Shown here: piece after piece, positions 19,686 through 29,126 of the stretch | Layout of the letters: each line of letters opens with the position of its first letter | How positions within the stretch are numbered: the stretch's first letter is position 1 | Translations under genes and position numbers: made by a program | The notes under the pieces: generated by a model | What the model was told of the DNA's origin: nothing | Database searches by the model: none | Seen by the model: the letters and a program-made list of their open reading frames with translations, nothing else | NCBI GenBank assembly: GCA_902633975.1 | Contig: CACPHX010000008.1 | Span: 1-61,760 of the forward strand | Length of the DNA stretch: 61,760 nucleotides | Reading direction: 5' to 3' | Source of the DNA: an uncultured Marinoscillum sp. | GTDB lineage: Bacteria > Bacteroidota > Bacteroidia > Cytophagales > MED-G16

Positions 19686-21556
19686 GGATAATATATATAT
19701 ATTTATTTTCTGTACTTGTATACAATTCATTTGGTCAGGAACGTGAAGAAACCAATCTTAAGGAGGTAAATCAAGAAAGATTAAAACAAAGAACTATACT
19801 AGATGACACAACAAAAATTATTTATGGTATGGGAACCACCTCATATATTAGCAAAGAGGACTTTCTTCTCTCAGATACTATATTCTATACTTTAGATTCA
19901 ACGCTAAATAACATTTATGACATATCCATACCTGAAAAACAAAATTTTTTATATCAAAATCTTGGAAATTTAGGTAGTCCTATAAATAGTTTATTTTATA
20001 AAACACCAAATACTTTTTCACTTCAATCAGGTCTTTCTTCACTTAAAAAGTATATTCAAAGCATTTCTACTTTAAAGTTTTATAATACAAAATCCCCATT
20101 TATTGATTTGGGAATATATTTTGGAGGATTAGGTAGATCTAAGGTAGATTTTGAGTTTGCTAGAAATATTAATGAGTATTGGAACCTCACACTAGCAATT
20201 AACAGGATATCATCTGATAAGCAAATTGGAGCAATAAGGAATAAAGGAGATAAAAATATTAAATCTTCCTCCATAAGATTTAATATTTTTCATGAATCAA
20301 AAAATAAAAAATTATCACATTACACAGATTTTTTATCATTTAATCATAACATACTAGGAACAGGAGGAGTGGATTTAATAGTTGATTCACTTCCACTTGA
20401 TTTTTTTTTATATAAAGATTTTGAAGTGAGACTTTCAGATATTGATAATAATTATAAAAATTTGAAATTAGAGTCATATACTAATTACAAACTGGCTAAA
20501 AGTCTCTTTTTATATAATCAAACTAAATATGAAAATGAAGTATATAATTATGATGATTTAAATCTAACCCTCAACATTGACTTCTATGATAATTATTTAA
20601 ATAATATTTCTACACAAGACTCATTTAAAGTTAAAAGTTTCATTAATAGAGTTGGAGTAAAAGGAACTTCTAAGGTGATAAACTATGATGTGTATACAAA
20701 TTTAGGGTACTACAAATATCATGTTAACGGATTAGAAAATAATCTAACAGATATTTATGTTGGAGGTTTATTTAAATATAAACGTCCAAAATTTAATGTT
20801 ATTAGTAATTTTGAAATAAAGAAATCTAGTGATTATAGACTTCAGGTAAATTTTAAATCAAAAATATTTGAGGCATCTTATTTGAGTGCATTATTTGAGC
20901 CTAAAATATTTGAGAAAATATTTGAGGGAAATCATTATTCTTGGAATAATAACTTTAGATCATCATTCATTAATAAACTTAGTGGTAAGTTTAATTATCG
21001 AAATAGATATTTATCATTTTCTCCCTCAATCAATTTATATACAATTAATAACTACATATATTATGTTGGAGATAATCACATGCAAGCTGATCGTGTAATT
21101 AACTTCAATCAATTTATTATTGATTTAAAACTTAAACTTTTCAATAAACTAATAAATTTTGACAATAAGTTAAGATACAGTACTTCTTCAAAATCAGCTG
21201 AAAGAGTTTTAAATTTTCCTAAGTATCATTTACATTCAAAACTTTATTACAGTGATATATGGTTTAAAAATACTATACCTATACAATTAGGAACAATCAT
21301 TTCCTATCGATCAGAATTTTATGGTGATGCTTATAACCCCGTTACACAAAATTTTTATGTTCAGAACGAGTTTTTATTAGATAGTTATTTACGCTTTGAC
21401 ATATTTTTTACGATGCAAGTCAATAACTTAAGAATATTTCTAAAAATGAATCATTTTAATCAATTTGATAGTTACGATGGTTATTTTGTAACTCCTTACT
21501 ATCCTGCTCAAAAAAAAGCACTAGATTTGGGTATCAGATGGTATTTCTTTAACTGA
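19682..21556 (+). CDS. Putative outer-membrane porin (Porin_10-like)
   Basis: 624 residues with a signal peptide (to about residue 18, NSFGQ) and then a long series of alternating hydrophobic, aromatic-rich beta-strands ending in RWYFFN, as expected of an outer-membrane barrel. The opening DDTTKIIYGMGTTSYI and the segment YQNLGNLGSP resemble the Bacteroidota putative porin family (Porin_10, PF14121), often found near lipid and envelope genes. Substrate unknown. It is translationally coupled to lpxK upstream (ATGA) and to the DUF3575-like gene downstream (tgATG). Confidence 0.78.
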   Translation: MRIIYIYLFSVLVYNSFGQEREETNLKEVNQERLKQRTILDDTTKIIYGMGTTSYISKEDFLLSDTIFYTLDSTLNNIYDISIPEKQNFLYQNLGNLGSPINSLFYKTPNTFSLQSGLSSLKKYIQSISTLKFYNTKSPFIDLGIYFGGLGRSKVDFEFARNINEYWNLTLAINRISSDKQIGAIRNKGDKNIKSSSIRFNIFHESKNKKLSHYTDFLSFNHNILGTGGVDLIVDSLPLDFFLYKDFEVRLSDIDNNYKNLKLESYTNYKLAKSLFLYNQTKYENEVYNYDDLNLTLNIDFYDNYLNNISTQDSFKVKSFINRVGVKGTSKVINYDVYTNLGYYKYHVNGLENNLTDIYVGGLFKYKRPKFNVISNFEIKKSSDYRLQVNFKSKIFEASYLSALFEPKIFEKIFEGNHYSWNNNFRSSFINKLSGKFNYRNRYLSFSPSINLYTINNYIYYVGDNHMQADRVINFNQFIIDLKLKLFNKLINFDNKLRYSTSSKSAERVLNFPKYHLHSKLYYSDIWFKNTIPIQLGTIISYRSEFYGDAYNPVTQNFYVQNEFLLDSYLRFDIFFTMQVNNLRIFLKMNHFNQFDSYDGYFVTPYYPAQKKALDLGIRWYFFN

Positions 21557-22122
21557 TGAAACTATATAAAGGACTTTTATTTATTTTTTTCATTTCTAAC
21601 AATATTTTTTCCCAAACCCATATTAAGTTGAATACTCCTACTACTATTATAGGTATTCCTGGCTTGGGTATAGAATTACCAATATCAAAAAAATTTACTT
21701 TTCAATTGGATGCAACTGCATCTTTTTGGAATTCAGTCTCAAACAAATATGATAAGAGGCCTTATGTCTTTAATCAAATTTTTCCAGAGGTAAGGTATCA
21801 CTTTAAAGATTTGAATGATGGTTTTTATTTAGGGGCTCATGTTGGGTCGGGTATGTTTAAGTTATCAAAAAACAGTTCATATGCTTCTTCAAATAATTAT
21901 CAATACGGTTATATAATATTTACTGGGATAACTGGAGGATTTCAAAAAAAATTCAAAGAGAGATGGTTATTGGATTTTTTTGTTGGTGGAGGATGGTCCA
22001 AGGCTACTTATGAAGGTTTTAATAGAAAAACAGGGATAAGATATGATATTCTTACAATCATTAACTACAGTGCGCAGTGGATTCCTTATAGGGGAGGAAT
22101 AATGTTAGGTTACAGCTTTTAA
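21556..22122 (+). CDS. Small outer-membrane beta-barrel protein (DUF3575-like)
   Basis: 188 residues with a signal peptide ending near IFSQ and eight or so amphipathic strands ending GGIMLGYSF. The pattern of PGLGIELPISKKFTFQLD, RPYVFNQIFPEVRYHF and a glycine-rich strand with WLLDFFVGGGW is typical of DUF3575 proteins of Bacteroidota. Function unknown. The gene follows the porin with a one-base overlap and is 30 bases before the aminotransferase gene. Confidence 0.7.
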   Translation: MKLYKGLLFIFFISNNIFSQTHIKLNTPTTIIGIPGLGIELPISKKFTFQLDATASFWNSVSNKYDKRPYVFNQIFPEVRYHFKDLNDGFYLGAHVGSGMFKLSKNSSYASSNNYQYGYIIFTGITGGFQKKFKERWLLDFFVGGGWSKATYEGFNRKTGIRYDILTIINYSAQWIPYRGGIMLGYSF

Positions 22123-22152
22123 ACGTTTTTTACTATATTTAATATCTTTTTT

Positions 22153-23439
22153 ATGAAAAATTCTAGAAGATCTTTTATCTCTAAAACTGCTCTTGGACTA
22201 GGGGCATTTTCAACAGCAAGTTTTACTAGTAAATTAAGACAAGATTCTGATATTAATAATATTAAAAATAGCCTGTCTAAAAATGAATCAGAGTATTGGT
22301 TAGAAGTAAAAAAACTATTTCCTACTGACAAGAACGATACATATTTTAATAATGGAACCCTTGGTGTTCAGTCTAATTATGTATTAAATGCTGTAATTAA
22401 TGACATGAGAAATAATGCAATTAATGGTGCAAAGACAGATTATAAAGGTGAGGGACCTAATCTATTGGCTGGATATGATCCCTATCTTAAGATTAGAGAG
22501 AAATTGGGTAAAATTCTAAACTGTAATTACAAGGAGGTTTCATTAATTCAGAATGCGACTTTTGGAATGAATTTTGTTGCTCACGGTCTTGATCTCAATA
22601 AGGGAGATGAAGTAATAAATACCAATCAAGAACATGGAGGAGGTTATGCTGCATGGAAGCAGTTGGAGAAAAGAAAAGGTATTGTATACAAACAGGCTAT
22701 TATTCCAGTTCCAGCTAACAATAAAGATGAAATTATTACTTCAATCACATCACTGGTAACAAAAAAGACAAAAGTTATTGCGATTCCTCACATAGTTTCA
22801 GTTTATGGGACGGTTATGCCAATTAAGGAAATATGTCAATTTGCAAAGTCAAAAGGTATTTTCACAGTGATTGATGGTGCTCAGGCAGTAGGTCAAATTA
22901 ATGTGGACTTGAAAGATTTATCATGTGATGCATATTATTCCAGTCTTCATAAATGGCTTTTATCACCTCCAGGTAATGGAATATTATATTTAAATAGTTC
23001 TATATCGGCAGACATATGGCCAACACTCTCAAGTTACAATTGGGATAATAAAGAGGATAAGGGATTTAGTTTACAACAATCTGGTACTGGTAATCCTTCT
23101 TTAAGAGTTGGTTTAGATGCATCTATTGACTTTTTTAACATGATTGGAGTTGATAAATGGATAAGTAGAATTAAATATCTTGGAAAGTATCTAAGAAACG
23201 GTCTAAAGAAACTAGATAATGTTGAAATTATTTCATCTCATAATGAAGATTTGTGTGCAGGATTAACCACATATAAGGTTGAAGGAGTTAATGGCCCCGA
23301 ACTGCAGAAAATATTATGGGAGAAAGAGAGGCTACAGCCAAGGTCAGTTGGAAAAGAGTTACTAAGACATTCCGTTCATATTTACAATAATGAAGATGAA
23401 ATAGACAGAACCTTTAAAGTAATAAAAACTTTGTCATGA
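22153..23439 (+). CDS. Tat-signal class V aminotransferase-fold PLP enzyme
   Basis: 428 residues. The N-terminus SRRSFISKTALGLGAF is a twin-arginine signal, so the enzyme is probably exported folded with its cofactor. The catalytic fold is class V (isopenicillin N epimerase/cysteine desulfurase-like): DGAQAVGQINVDL holds the Asp that pairs with the PLP ring and SLHKWLLSPPG the Schiff-base Lys, near residue 267. The substrate is unknown; relatives include isopenicillin epimerases, Cys desulfurases and kynureninase-like enzymes. It overlaps the sterol-desaturase-like gene by ATGA. Confidence 0.85.
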   Translation: MKNSRRSFISKTALGLGAFSTASFTSKLRQDSDINNIKNSLSKNESEYWLEVKKLFPTDKNDTYFNNGTLGVQSNYVLNAVINDMRNNAINGAKTDYKGEGPNLLAGYDPYLKIREKLGKILNCNYKEVSLIQNATFGMNFVAHGLDLNKGDEVINTNQEHGGGYAAWKQLEKRKGIVYKQAIIPVPANNKDEIITSITSLVTKKTKVIAIPHIVSVYGTVMPIKEICQFAKSKGIFTVIDGAQAVGQINVDLKDLSCDAYYSSLHKWLLSPPGNGILYLNSSISADIWPTLSSYNWDNKEDKGFSLQQSGTGNPSLRVGLDASIDFFNMIGVDKWISRIKYLGKYLRNGLKKLDNVEIISSHNEDLCAGLTTYKVEGVNGPELQKILWEKERLQPRSVGKELLRHSVHIYNNEDEIDRTFKVIKTLS

Positions 23440-24254
23440 TTGAAATAATTGATTTTTTTTCAGATGTTCCTATATCATTTAGAAGCTCAATACTTATAGG
23501 TGGAATTATATTTTTTTGGATTTTAGAGGGCGTTATACCTCTCTATTCTTTTAATTATAAAAAAATAAGCCATGCTCTGATCAATCTATTTTTTACAATT
23601 TGTACAGCTATTATTGGGTTTGGACTTGCTTTTTTGTTACTTAAATCAACTGATTTTGTTTCACAAAATAAAATAGGATTAATTTACTTTTATGACATCC
23701 CTCTTTTTATTCAAGTCCTAATGAGTTTATTGATACTGGACTTTGGAGCATACTTGGTTCATTACATTGAACATAAAGTACCGTGGATGTGGAAATTTCA
23801 TCTTGTTCATCATAGTGATATGAATGTAGATGTAACTACTGGACTTAGACATCATCCTGGAGAAATTATATTTAGGATAACCTCTACAATATTATGCATA
23901 TACATATCAGGAGCTTCAATTGGCATGGTCATGCTTTATCAAAGCTTATCTGTTTTATTTGCTCATATAACACATGCTAATATCAACATACCAAAAAAAA
24001 TTGATAATTTTATTTCTCTCATTTTTGTAACTCCCCACATGCATAAAATTCATCATCACTATAAACAACCACTCACAGATACAAATTATGGAAATATTTT
24101 CTCGATCTGGGATAGATTATTCAGCACACACACAAATGTAGCTGATCAGAAGTCAATAGTATATGGTGTTGACACATACATGAATAAAGAAAAAACAAAA
24201 TCTTTAAAAAGCTTACTTTTGATTCCTTTCCAAAGAAATCTTGATAAGGACTAA
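23436..24254 (+). CDS. Sterol desaturase / fatty acid hydroxylase family membrane protein
   Basis: 272 residues with about four transmembrane segments and the eight-histidine di-iron signature: HYIEH (near residue 110), HLVHH (near 125), RHHP (near 140) and HMHKIHHH (near 202-209). The superfamily hydroxylates or desaturates lipids, sterols, carotenoids or alkylglycerols using O2. The substrate cannot be set. Its place between a PLP enzyme and two amino-acid enzymes is unusual; a role on an aminolipid or acyl amino acid is one guess. The next gene begins 8 bases after the stop. Confidence 0.87.
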   Translation: MIEIIDFFSDVPISFRSSILIGGIIFFWILEGVIPLYSFNYKKISHALINLFFTICTAIIGFGLAFLLLKSTDFVSQNKIGLIYFYDIPLFIQVLMSLLILDFGAYLVHYIEHKVPWMWKFHLVHHSDMNVDVTTGLRHHPGEIIFRITSTILCIYISGASIGMVMLYQSLSVLFAHITHANINIPKKIDNFISLIFVTPHMHKIHHHYKQPLTDTNYGNIFSIWDRLFSTHTNVADQKSIVYGVDTYMNKEKTKSLKSLLLIPFQRNLDKD

Positions 24255-24262
24255 TAACCAAA

Positions 24263-25201
24263 ATGAAAATACCATCATCTGTTAGTTCTCTTCAAAGAAT
24301 ATCTAATTTTATTTTAAAGACTCCACTTATAAAATCTGAGAGATTGTCTTCTCCAGCTCAGAATGTTTACTTGAAACTTGAAAATATGCAGAAAACTGGC
24401 TCATTTAAAGCCAGGGGAGCACTAAATAAAATTTACAACTTGGATTTAGTTGATGAAATTGTTGCAGCATCGTCAGGGAATCACGGTGCAGCGATATCTT
24501 ATGCACTAAAAACAAAAAATATATCAGGTAAAATCTATGTACCTCAATCAGCAAAAAAATCTAAAATTGATAAAATAGAATCTTATGGCTCTGAAGTTAT
24601 AGTATTTGGAGATGATTGCTTAGATGCTGAATATGAGGCGAAGAGATACTCAAAAGAAAATAATTGTGTATTCGTGTCACCCTATAATGATGTAGATGTG
24701 ATATCTGGTCAAGGTACATTGGGAGTAGAGTTATATAATCAATTACCTGTTATTGATGGAGTTTTTATCACTGTTGGAGGTGGTGGATTAATATCAGGTA
24801 TAGGCCACTATCTAAAATCAGTAAATCCAAATATTCAAGTTATAGGGTGTTCACCTAAAAATTCATCAGTGATGATAAATTCTTTAGATAAAAGTGATAT
24901 CGTCAACACTACATCAAAGGATACATTATCTGATGGTTCGGCTGGAGGGGTAGAGAATGGATCAATTACTCATGATATGTGTAAAAGATATATTGATAAA
25001 ACGTGTTTAGTTAATGAGCAGGAAATAGCATTACAAATATCAAAAACTTTGAAAGATGAAAAGATAATTGTAGAAGGTGCTGCTGCTGTAGCAATTGCCT
25101 CTTTTATTAAAATGAGAAAAGATATAAGAGACCTTAAAAATATAGTTATTATTGTCTGTGGAGGAAATATTGATAAAGACACACTAAAATCAGTTTTATG
25201 A
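24263..25201 (+). CDS. Threonine/serine dehydratase-like PLP enzyme (fold type II)
   Basis: 312 residues. The PLP lysine is in KTGSFKARGA near residue 48, the ring-stacking/Asn region in SSGNHGAA near 74, and the phosphate loop in VGGGGLISG near 172. The length lacks an ACT domain, so this is the catabolic/racemase-like form: serine racemase, threo-3-hydroxyaspartate dehydratase or EutB-like. The following OCD-family gene (ATGA overlap) is the same pair seen in ectoine degradation (EutB-EutC) and in hydroxyaspartate metabolism (BhcB-BhcD). Which of these applies cannot be decided from the sequence. Confidence 0.88.
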   Translation: MKIPSSVSSLQRISNFILKTPLIKSERLSSPAQNVYLKLENMQKTGSFKARGALNKIYNLDLVDEIVAASSGNHGAAISYALKTKNISGKIYVPQSAKKSKIDKIESYGSEVIVFGDDCLDAEYEAKRYSKENNCVFVSPYNDVDVISGQGTLGVELYNQLPVIDGVFITVGGGGLISGIGHYLKSVNPNIQVIGCSPKNSSVMINSLDKSDIVNTTSKDTLSDGSAGGVENGSITHDMCKRYIDKTCLVNEQEIALQISKTLKDEKIIVEGAAAVAIASFIKMRKDIRDLKNIVIIVCGGNIDKDTLKSVL

Positions 25202-26154
25202 ATAAAAAAATCTACTCAAAAAAGGAAATTATTAATGTTATTAAGGGCATTGATTTAATTGATACAATTGAGACAGGTTTTGTTGAATATTCTAAAGGTA
25301 ATTCGGTAGTTCCACCCGTAGGTGAGTTATTATTTACTGATCCTCCTGGTGATGTACATATTAAGTATGGATATATAAAAGGTCATGATAATTATGTAAT
25401 AAAAATAGCTTCAGGATTTCCTGAAAATAACGAATTGGGACTTTCTACAAGTCATGGTGTAATGGTAATGTTTGATAGTCGGTCAGGATATCTTAAATGT
25501 ATCCTACACGACGAAGGATATCTCACTAACGTTAGAACTGCTGTGGCTGGATCTATTTGTGCCAAATACCTCGCACCAAAGAAGGTAACTAAAATAGGAA
25601 TAATTGGCACAGGTATTCAGGCAAGGTTACAACTCAAATATTTAAAGTATACGACTAGATGCGTTGATGTTATGGTTATGGGAAGGGATAGAAAAAAAAT
25701 TAATGATTATATTGTAGACATGAGAAAAGAGGGATTTAATCTTGATGTTGTTAACAACTCCAAACAATTATGTGAGTCTTGTAATTTAGTTGTAACCACA
25801 ACAAGTGCTAATGAATCTCTAATAAAAAAATCAGACATCAAACCAGGTACACATATTACAGCAGTTGGATCCGATACCCCCGAAAAAAGAGAATTAGACT
25901 CAAATATTTTAGGTTTAGCTAATCTTGTTGTAGTTGACAGCGTTTCCCAGTGTTTGGAGAGAGGTGAGACAAAATATGCTCTCGATAAAAATATAATCAA
26001 TAAATCAGATTTAGTTGAACTTGGTGATGTAATTATGAATAAAAATGATGGTAGATTAAGTGAGAATGATATAACAGTAGCTGACCTAACAGGTGTAGCA
26101 GTGCAAGATATTATGATAACAAATGCGGTATATAACAATTTAAATCAATTATAA
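25198..26154 (+). CDS. Ornithine cyclodeaminase/mu-crystallin family NAD(P)-dependent enzyme
   Basis: 318 residues. The substrate region has VHIKYGYI and VIKIASGF (the conserved Lys and its surroundings) near residues 56-77; the Rossmann fold starts at IGIIGTGIQARLQL near 139. Members include ornithine cyclodeaminase, alanine dehydrogenase, ketimine reductases, EutC and iminosuccinate reductase BhcD. Pairing with the dehydratase upstream suggests reduction of an imine or keto product made there (inference). It overlaps both neighbours (ATGA before, taATG after). Confidence 0.88.
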   Translation: MNKKIYSKKEIINVIKGIDLIDTIETGFVEYSKGNSVVPPVGELLFTDPPGDVHIKYGYIKGHDNYVIKIASGFPENNELGLSTSHGVMVMFDSRSGYLKCILHDEGYLTNVRTAVAGSICAKYLAPKKVTKIGIIGTGIQARLQLKYLKYTTRCVDVMVMGRDRKKINDYIVDMRKEGFNLDVVNNSKQLCESCNLVVTTTSANESLIKKSDIKPGTHITAVGSDTPEKRELDSNILGLANLVVVDSVSQCLERGETKYALDKNIINKSDLVELGDVIMNKNDGRLSENDITVADLTGVAVQDIMITNAVYNNLNQL

Positions 26155-29126
26155 TGAGTTTATTTATTTTTTTAATTTCAATTTTTTCTATAAGTAATGA
26201 TGATTTATCATCAAATACTACTGAAGGTGATCCCTTACTATTGAATAACCTTAAGTATAGAAGTGTTGGGCCAATAAGAGGTGGACGGGTTACAACAGTA
26301 CATGGAGTAACTTCTGAAAGAAATACCTTCTACATGGGTACCACTGGTGGTGGAGTCTGGAAAACAAATGATGCTGGATTAAATTGGTTTAATATTTCTG
26401 ACGGATTCTTTTCATCACCATCAATAGGTGCTATAAATGTATACCAGAAAAACCCTGATATTGTCTATGTTGGCACTGGATCAGATGGTTTGAGGTCTAA
26501 TATTATTGTTGGAAAAGGGCTATACAGGTCTGATGACGCAGGAAATACGTGGAAAAATATAGGATTATTAGATGTTGGTCAAATTGGAGCAGTTGAGATT
26601 CATCCCGATGATCCAAATAACATACTTGTTGCTGCTATTGGTCAACCTTTTAAGAAAAATAATGAAAGGGGATTATATCATTCAAAAGATGGTGGTAAAA
26701 GCTGGAAGAATATACTTTTCCTCTCAGACTCTATTGGAATTGTTGATGTAGAATATGCGCCAGATAATCCAAATATAATTTATGCCGCCTCTTGGAGAGC
26801 TGAAAGAAAACCATGGACAATTATAAGTGGTTCAACAAATGGAGGAGCTTACAAGTCAGTCGATGGCGGAGATACATGGGAAAAAATAAATATTGGAATT
26901 GAAGCAGAATATGTTGGAAAAATTGATATCGCTGTATCTAAATCTAATCCAGACAGATTATTTCTTATGGTTGAAGCCTCAGATGGAAAAGGTGGTTTAT
27001 ACAAATCTGAAAATAGGGGAGAAACATTTGAGCATATGAATGGCAGGGAGGAACTGGTAAATAGACCATTTTACTATCTTAATGTCGAGTCTAATCCATT
27101 AAACTCTGATATCCTTTATTCCAGTGCAAACAGATTTATGATATCAAAAGATGCTGGTGCTACATGGAAGTCTTACAGTACTCCTCATGGAGATAACCAT
27201 GATATCTGGATAAATCCTGAAGATACTTCCGTTTGGATACAATCAAATGACGGTGGTGCTAACATTACTTTTAATTCAGGTAGAACATGGACAACTCAAT
27301 TCAACCAACCAACAGCAGAAATATATCAAGTTGAAGTAGATGACCAGTATCCATATTGGCTTTATGGTGGGCAGCAAGATAATTATTCTACGGTATCTGT
27401 TCCAAGTTTGCCTCCATACGGTCTACAAGCAGGTCCAAACGCTTATATAACTAACACTGGTGGTTGTGAGACTGGTCCAGCTGTACCAAAACCTGGAAAT
27501 CCAAATATTGTTTATTCTAATTGTAAGGGAAGATTTGGTGTATTTAATAAGGTTACAGGTCAGGAGAAGCAGTATTATGTTGGAGCCTCAAATATGTATG
27601 GTCATAACCCAAAAGATTTAAAATACAGATTCCAGAGAGTTGCACCAATTCACATATCGCCACATAATCCAAATGTTATCTATCATGCTTCTCAATTTTT
27701 ACATAAAACAACTGATGAGGGAGTTACGTGGGAGACAATATCACCTGATCTCACCGCTTTCGAGAAAGACAAGCAAGTTATCTCCGGAGCTCCTATAACA
27801 AGGGATATAACTGGAGAGGAGTTTTATAGTACAATATATTCTGTAAGGGAGTCAAGTATTAAAGAGGGCTTAATATGGGTTGGTGCTAATGATGGTCCAG
27901 TCCACGTAACAAGAGATGGAGGTGAAAGTTGGAAAGATGTTACCCCAAATAAAAAAATTAAGGGTGGAAGGGTAGATTCAGTTGAACCGTCTAGACATAA
28001 AGAAGGAAAGGCTTATGTTACAGTTCTCAGGTATCAGTTAGGTGACTGGAGCCCCTACATTTATAAGACAGATAATTATGGTAAATCTTGGGAATTAATA
28101 ACTGTAGGAATACCATCAGACTTCCCTGTTAGGGTTTTAAGAGAAGATCCTGTAAGAGAAGGATTACTTTTTGCGGGGACGGAGTTTGGAGTATTTATCT
28201 CTATGGATGACGGAGAAAATTGGACTCAATTTCAAAATAATATGCCTGTAACACCAATAACTGACATGAAAATTCACAGAAATGATCTAGTTCTGTCAAC
28301 TATGGGTAGATCATTTTGGATATTAGATAATATTGCTTCTCTGAGATCTTATGGTAACTTTTCATCTCAACAACCATTACTCGATATAACTGAAACATAT
28401 AGATTTAGGTACAGATCATACAGTGATGATCACGTGAGCTACCCCTCGTCTGCTGTTGATTTTGATTACTTTATTTCACATGATGACGTTGAAAATGTTA
28501 AAATTTCTGTATATGATTCCCAAGGGCAAATGGTTAATTCATATTCATCTACTAAGAGTGAAGAAGAGGTTAATAATTACGTGATGTCTACAAGTAATTT
28601 TGTTACTCTCAAAAGCAATAACATAACTATGGAAAAAGGTTTAAATAGATTTAGTTGGGATATGAGACATAGGGGGTCATGGGACGAGAATGATGAAAGA
28701 TCATTCAGATTTGGTCCAATGGTTTCACCAGGTGAGTATGTTATTAAACTAGATATAGATGGAGAGGTTTATTCAAAAAACTTTAAGATATTAGAAGATC
28801 CTAGGATATCAGATATGTCAATTAAAGACTATCAAGAACAAGAAAGATTATTACTTGATATAAGGGATTTCGTGACAGAACTTAAACTCTTTAAAACTAG
28901 TTTAGATGAGAAGATGAGAGAATCCAAAAATAATACATATGAAAGAGTTTATAATCTATTAGTTACTAAGTCTGGTACGTATATGCAGCCAATGCTTATT
29001 GATCAGGCTAGATATCTTCAGTCAATGCTTGGGAGAGCAGACCAAGTTCCTGGTAAGGATGCATACGAAAGGTTTCAGGGCTTAAAAAATTCTTTTAATA
29101 ATTTAAAAGACGAGCTAGGAGACTAG
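26154..29126 (+). CDS. Sortilin/BNR-repeat beta-propeller protein (VPS10-like), exported
   Basis: 990 residues. A short hydrophobic N-terminus (MSLFIFLISIFSIS) suggests export. Residues about 30-720 form one or two propellers with Asp-box/BNR motifs: GVWKTNDAGLNW, GLYRSDDAGNTW, GLYHSKDGGKSW, HVTRDGGESW and VFISMDDGENW. The last 250 residues hold a FlgD-Ig-like/immunoglobulin segment and a helical end. Bacteroidota carry many such proteins, often annotated as glycosyl hydrolase; a catalytic centre is not evident. Its 3' end overlaps the convergent pxpC by 12 bases. Confidence 0.83.
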   Translation: MSLFIFLISIFSISNDDLSSNTTEGDPLLLNNLKYRSVGPIRGGRVTTVHGVTSERNTFYMGTTGGGVWKTNDAGLNWFNISDGFFSSPSIGAINVYQKNPDIVYVGTGSDGLRSNIIVGKGLYRSDDAGNTWKNIGLLDVGQIGAVEIHPDDPNNILVAAIGQPFKKNNERGLYHSKDGGKSWKNILFLSDSIGIVDVEYAPDNPNIIYAASWRAERKPWTIISGSTNGGAYKSVDGGDTWEKINIGIEAEYVGKIDIAVSKSNPDRLFLMVEASDGKGGLYKSENRGETFEHMNGREELVNRPFYYLNVESNPLNSDILYSSANRFMISKDAGATWKSYSTPHGDNHDIWINPEDTSVWIQSNDGGANITFNSGRTWTTQFNQPTAEIYQVEVDDQYPYWLYGGQQDNYSTVSVPSLPPYGLQAGPNAYITNTGGCETGPAVPKPGNPNIVYSNCKGRFGVFNKVTGQEKQYYVGASNMYGHNPKDLKYRFQRVAPIHISPHNPNVIYHASQFLHKTTDEGVTWETISPDLTAFEKDKQVISGAPITRDITGEEFYSTIYSVRESSIKEGLIWVGANDGPVHVTRDGGESWKDVTPNKKIKGGRVDSVEPSRHKEGKAYVTVLRYQLGDWSPYIYKTDNYGKSWELITVGIPSDFPVRVLREDPVREGLLFAGTEFGVFISMDDGENWTQFQNNMPVTPITDMKIHRNDLVLSTMGRSFWILDNIASLRSYGNFSSQQPLLDITETYRFRYRSYSDDHVSYPSSAVDFDYFISHDDVENVKISVYDSQGQMVNSYSSTKSEEEVNNYVMSTSNFVTLKSNNITMEKGLNRFSWDMRHRGSWDENDERSFRFGPMVSPGEYVIKLDIDGEVYSKNFKILEDPRISDMSIKDYQEQERLLLDIRDFVTELKLFKTSLDEKMRESKNNTYERVYNLLVTKSGTYMQPMLIDQARYLQSMLGRADQVPGKDAYERFQGLKNSFNNLKDELGD

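Noticed and set aside
24263..26154. Complete ectoine or beta-hydroxyaspartate pathway
   Set aside because: Only the dehydratase/OCD pair is present; no ectoine hydrolase, EutD/E, aldolase or aspartate-glyoxylate aminotransferase could be recognised with confidence.
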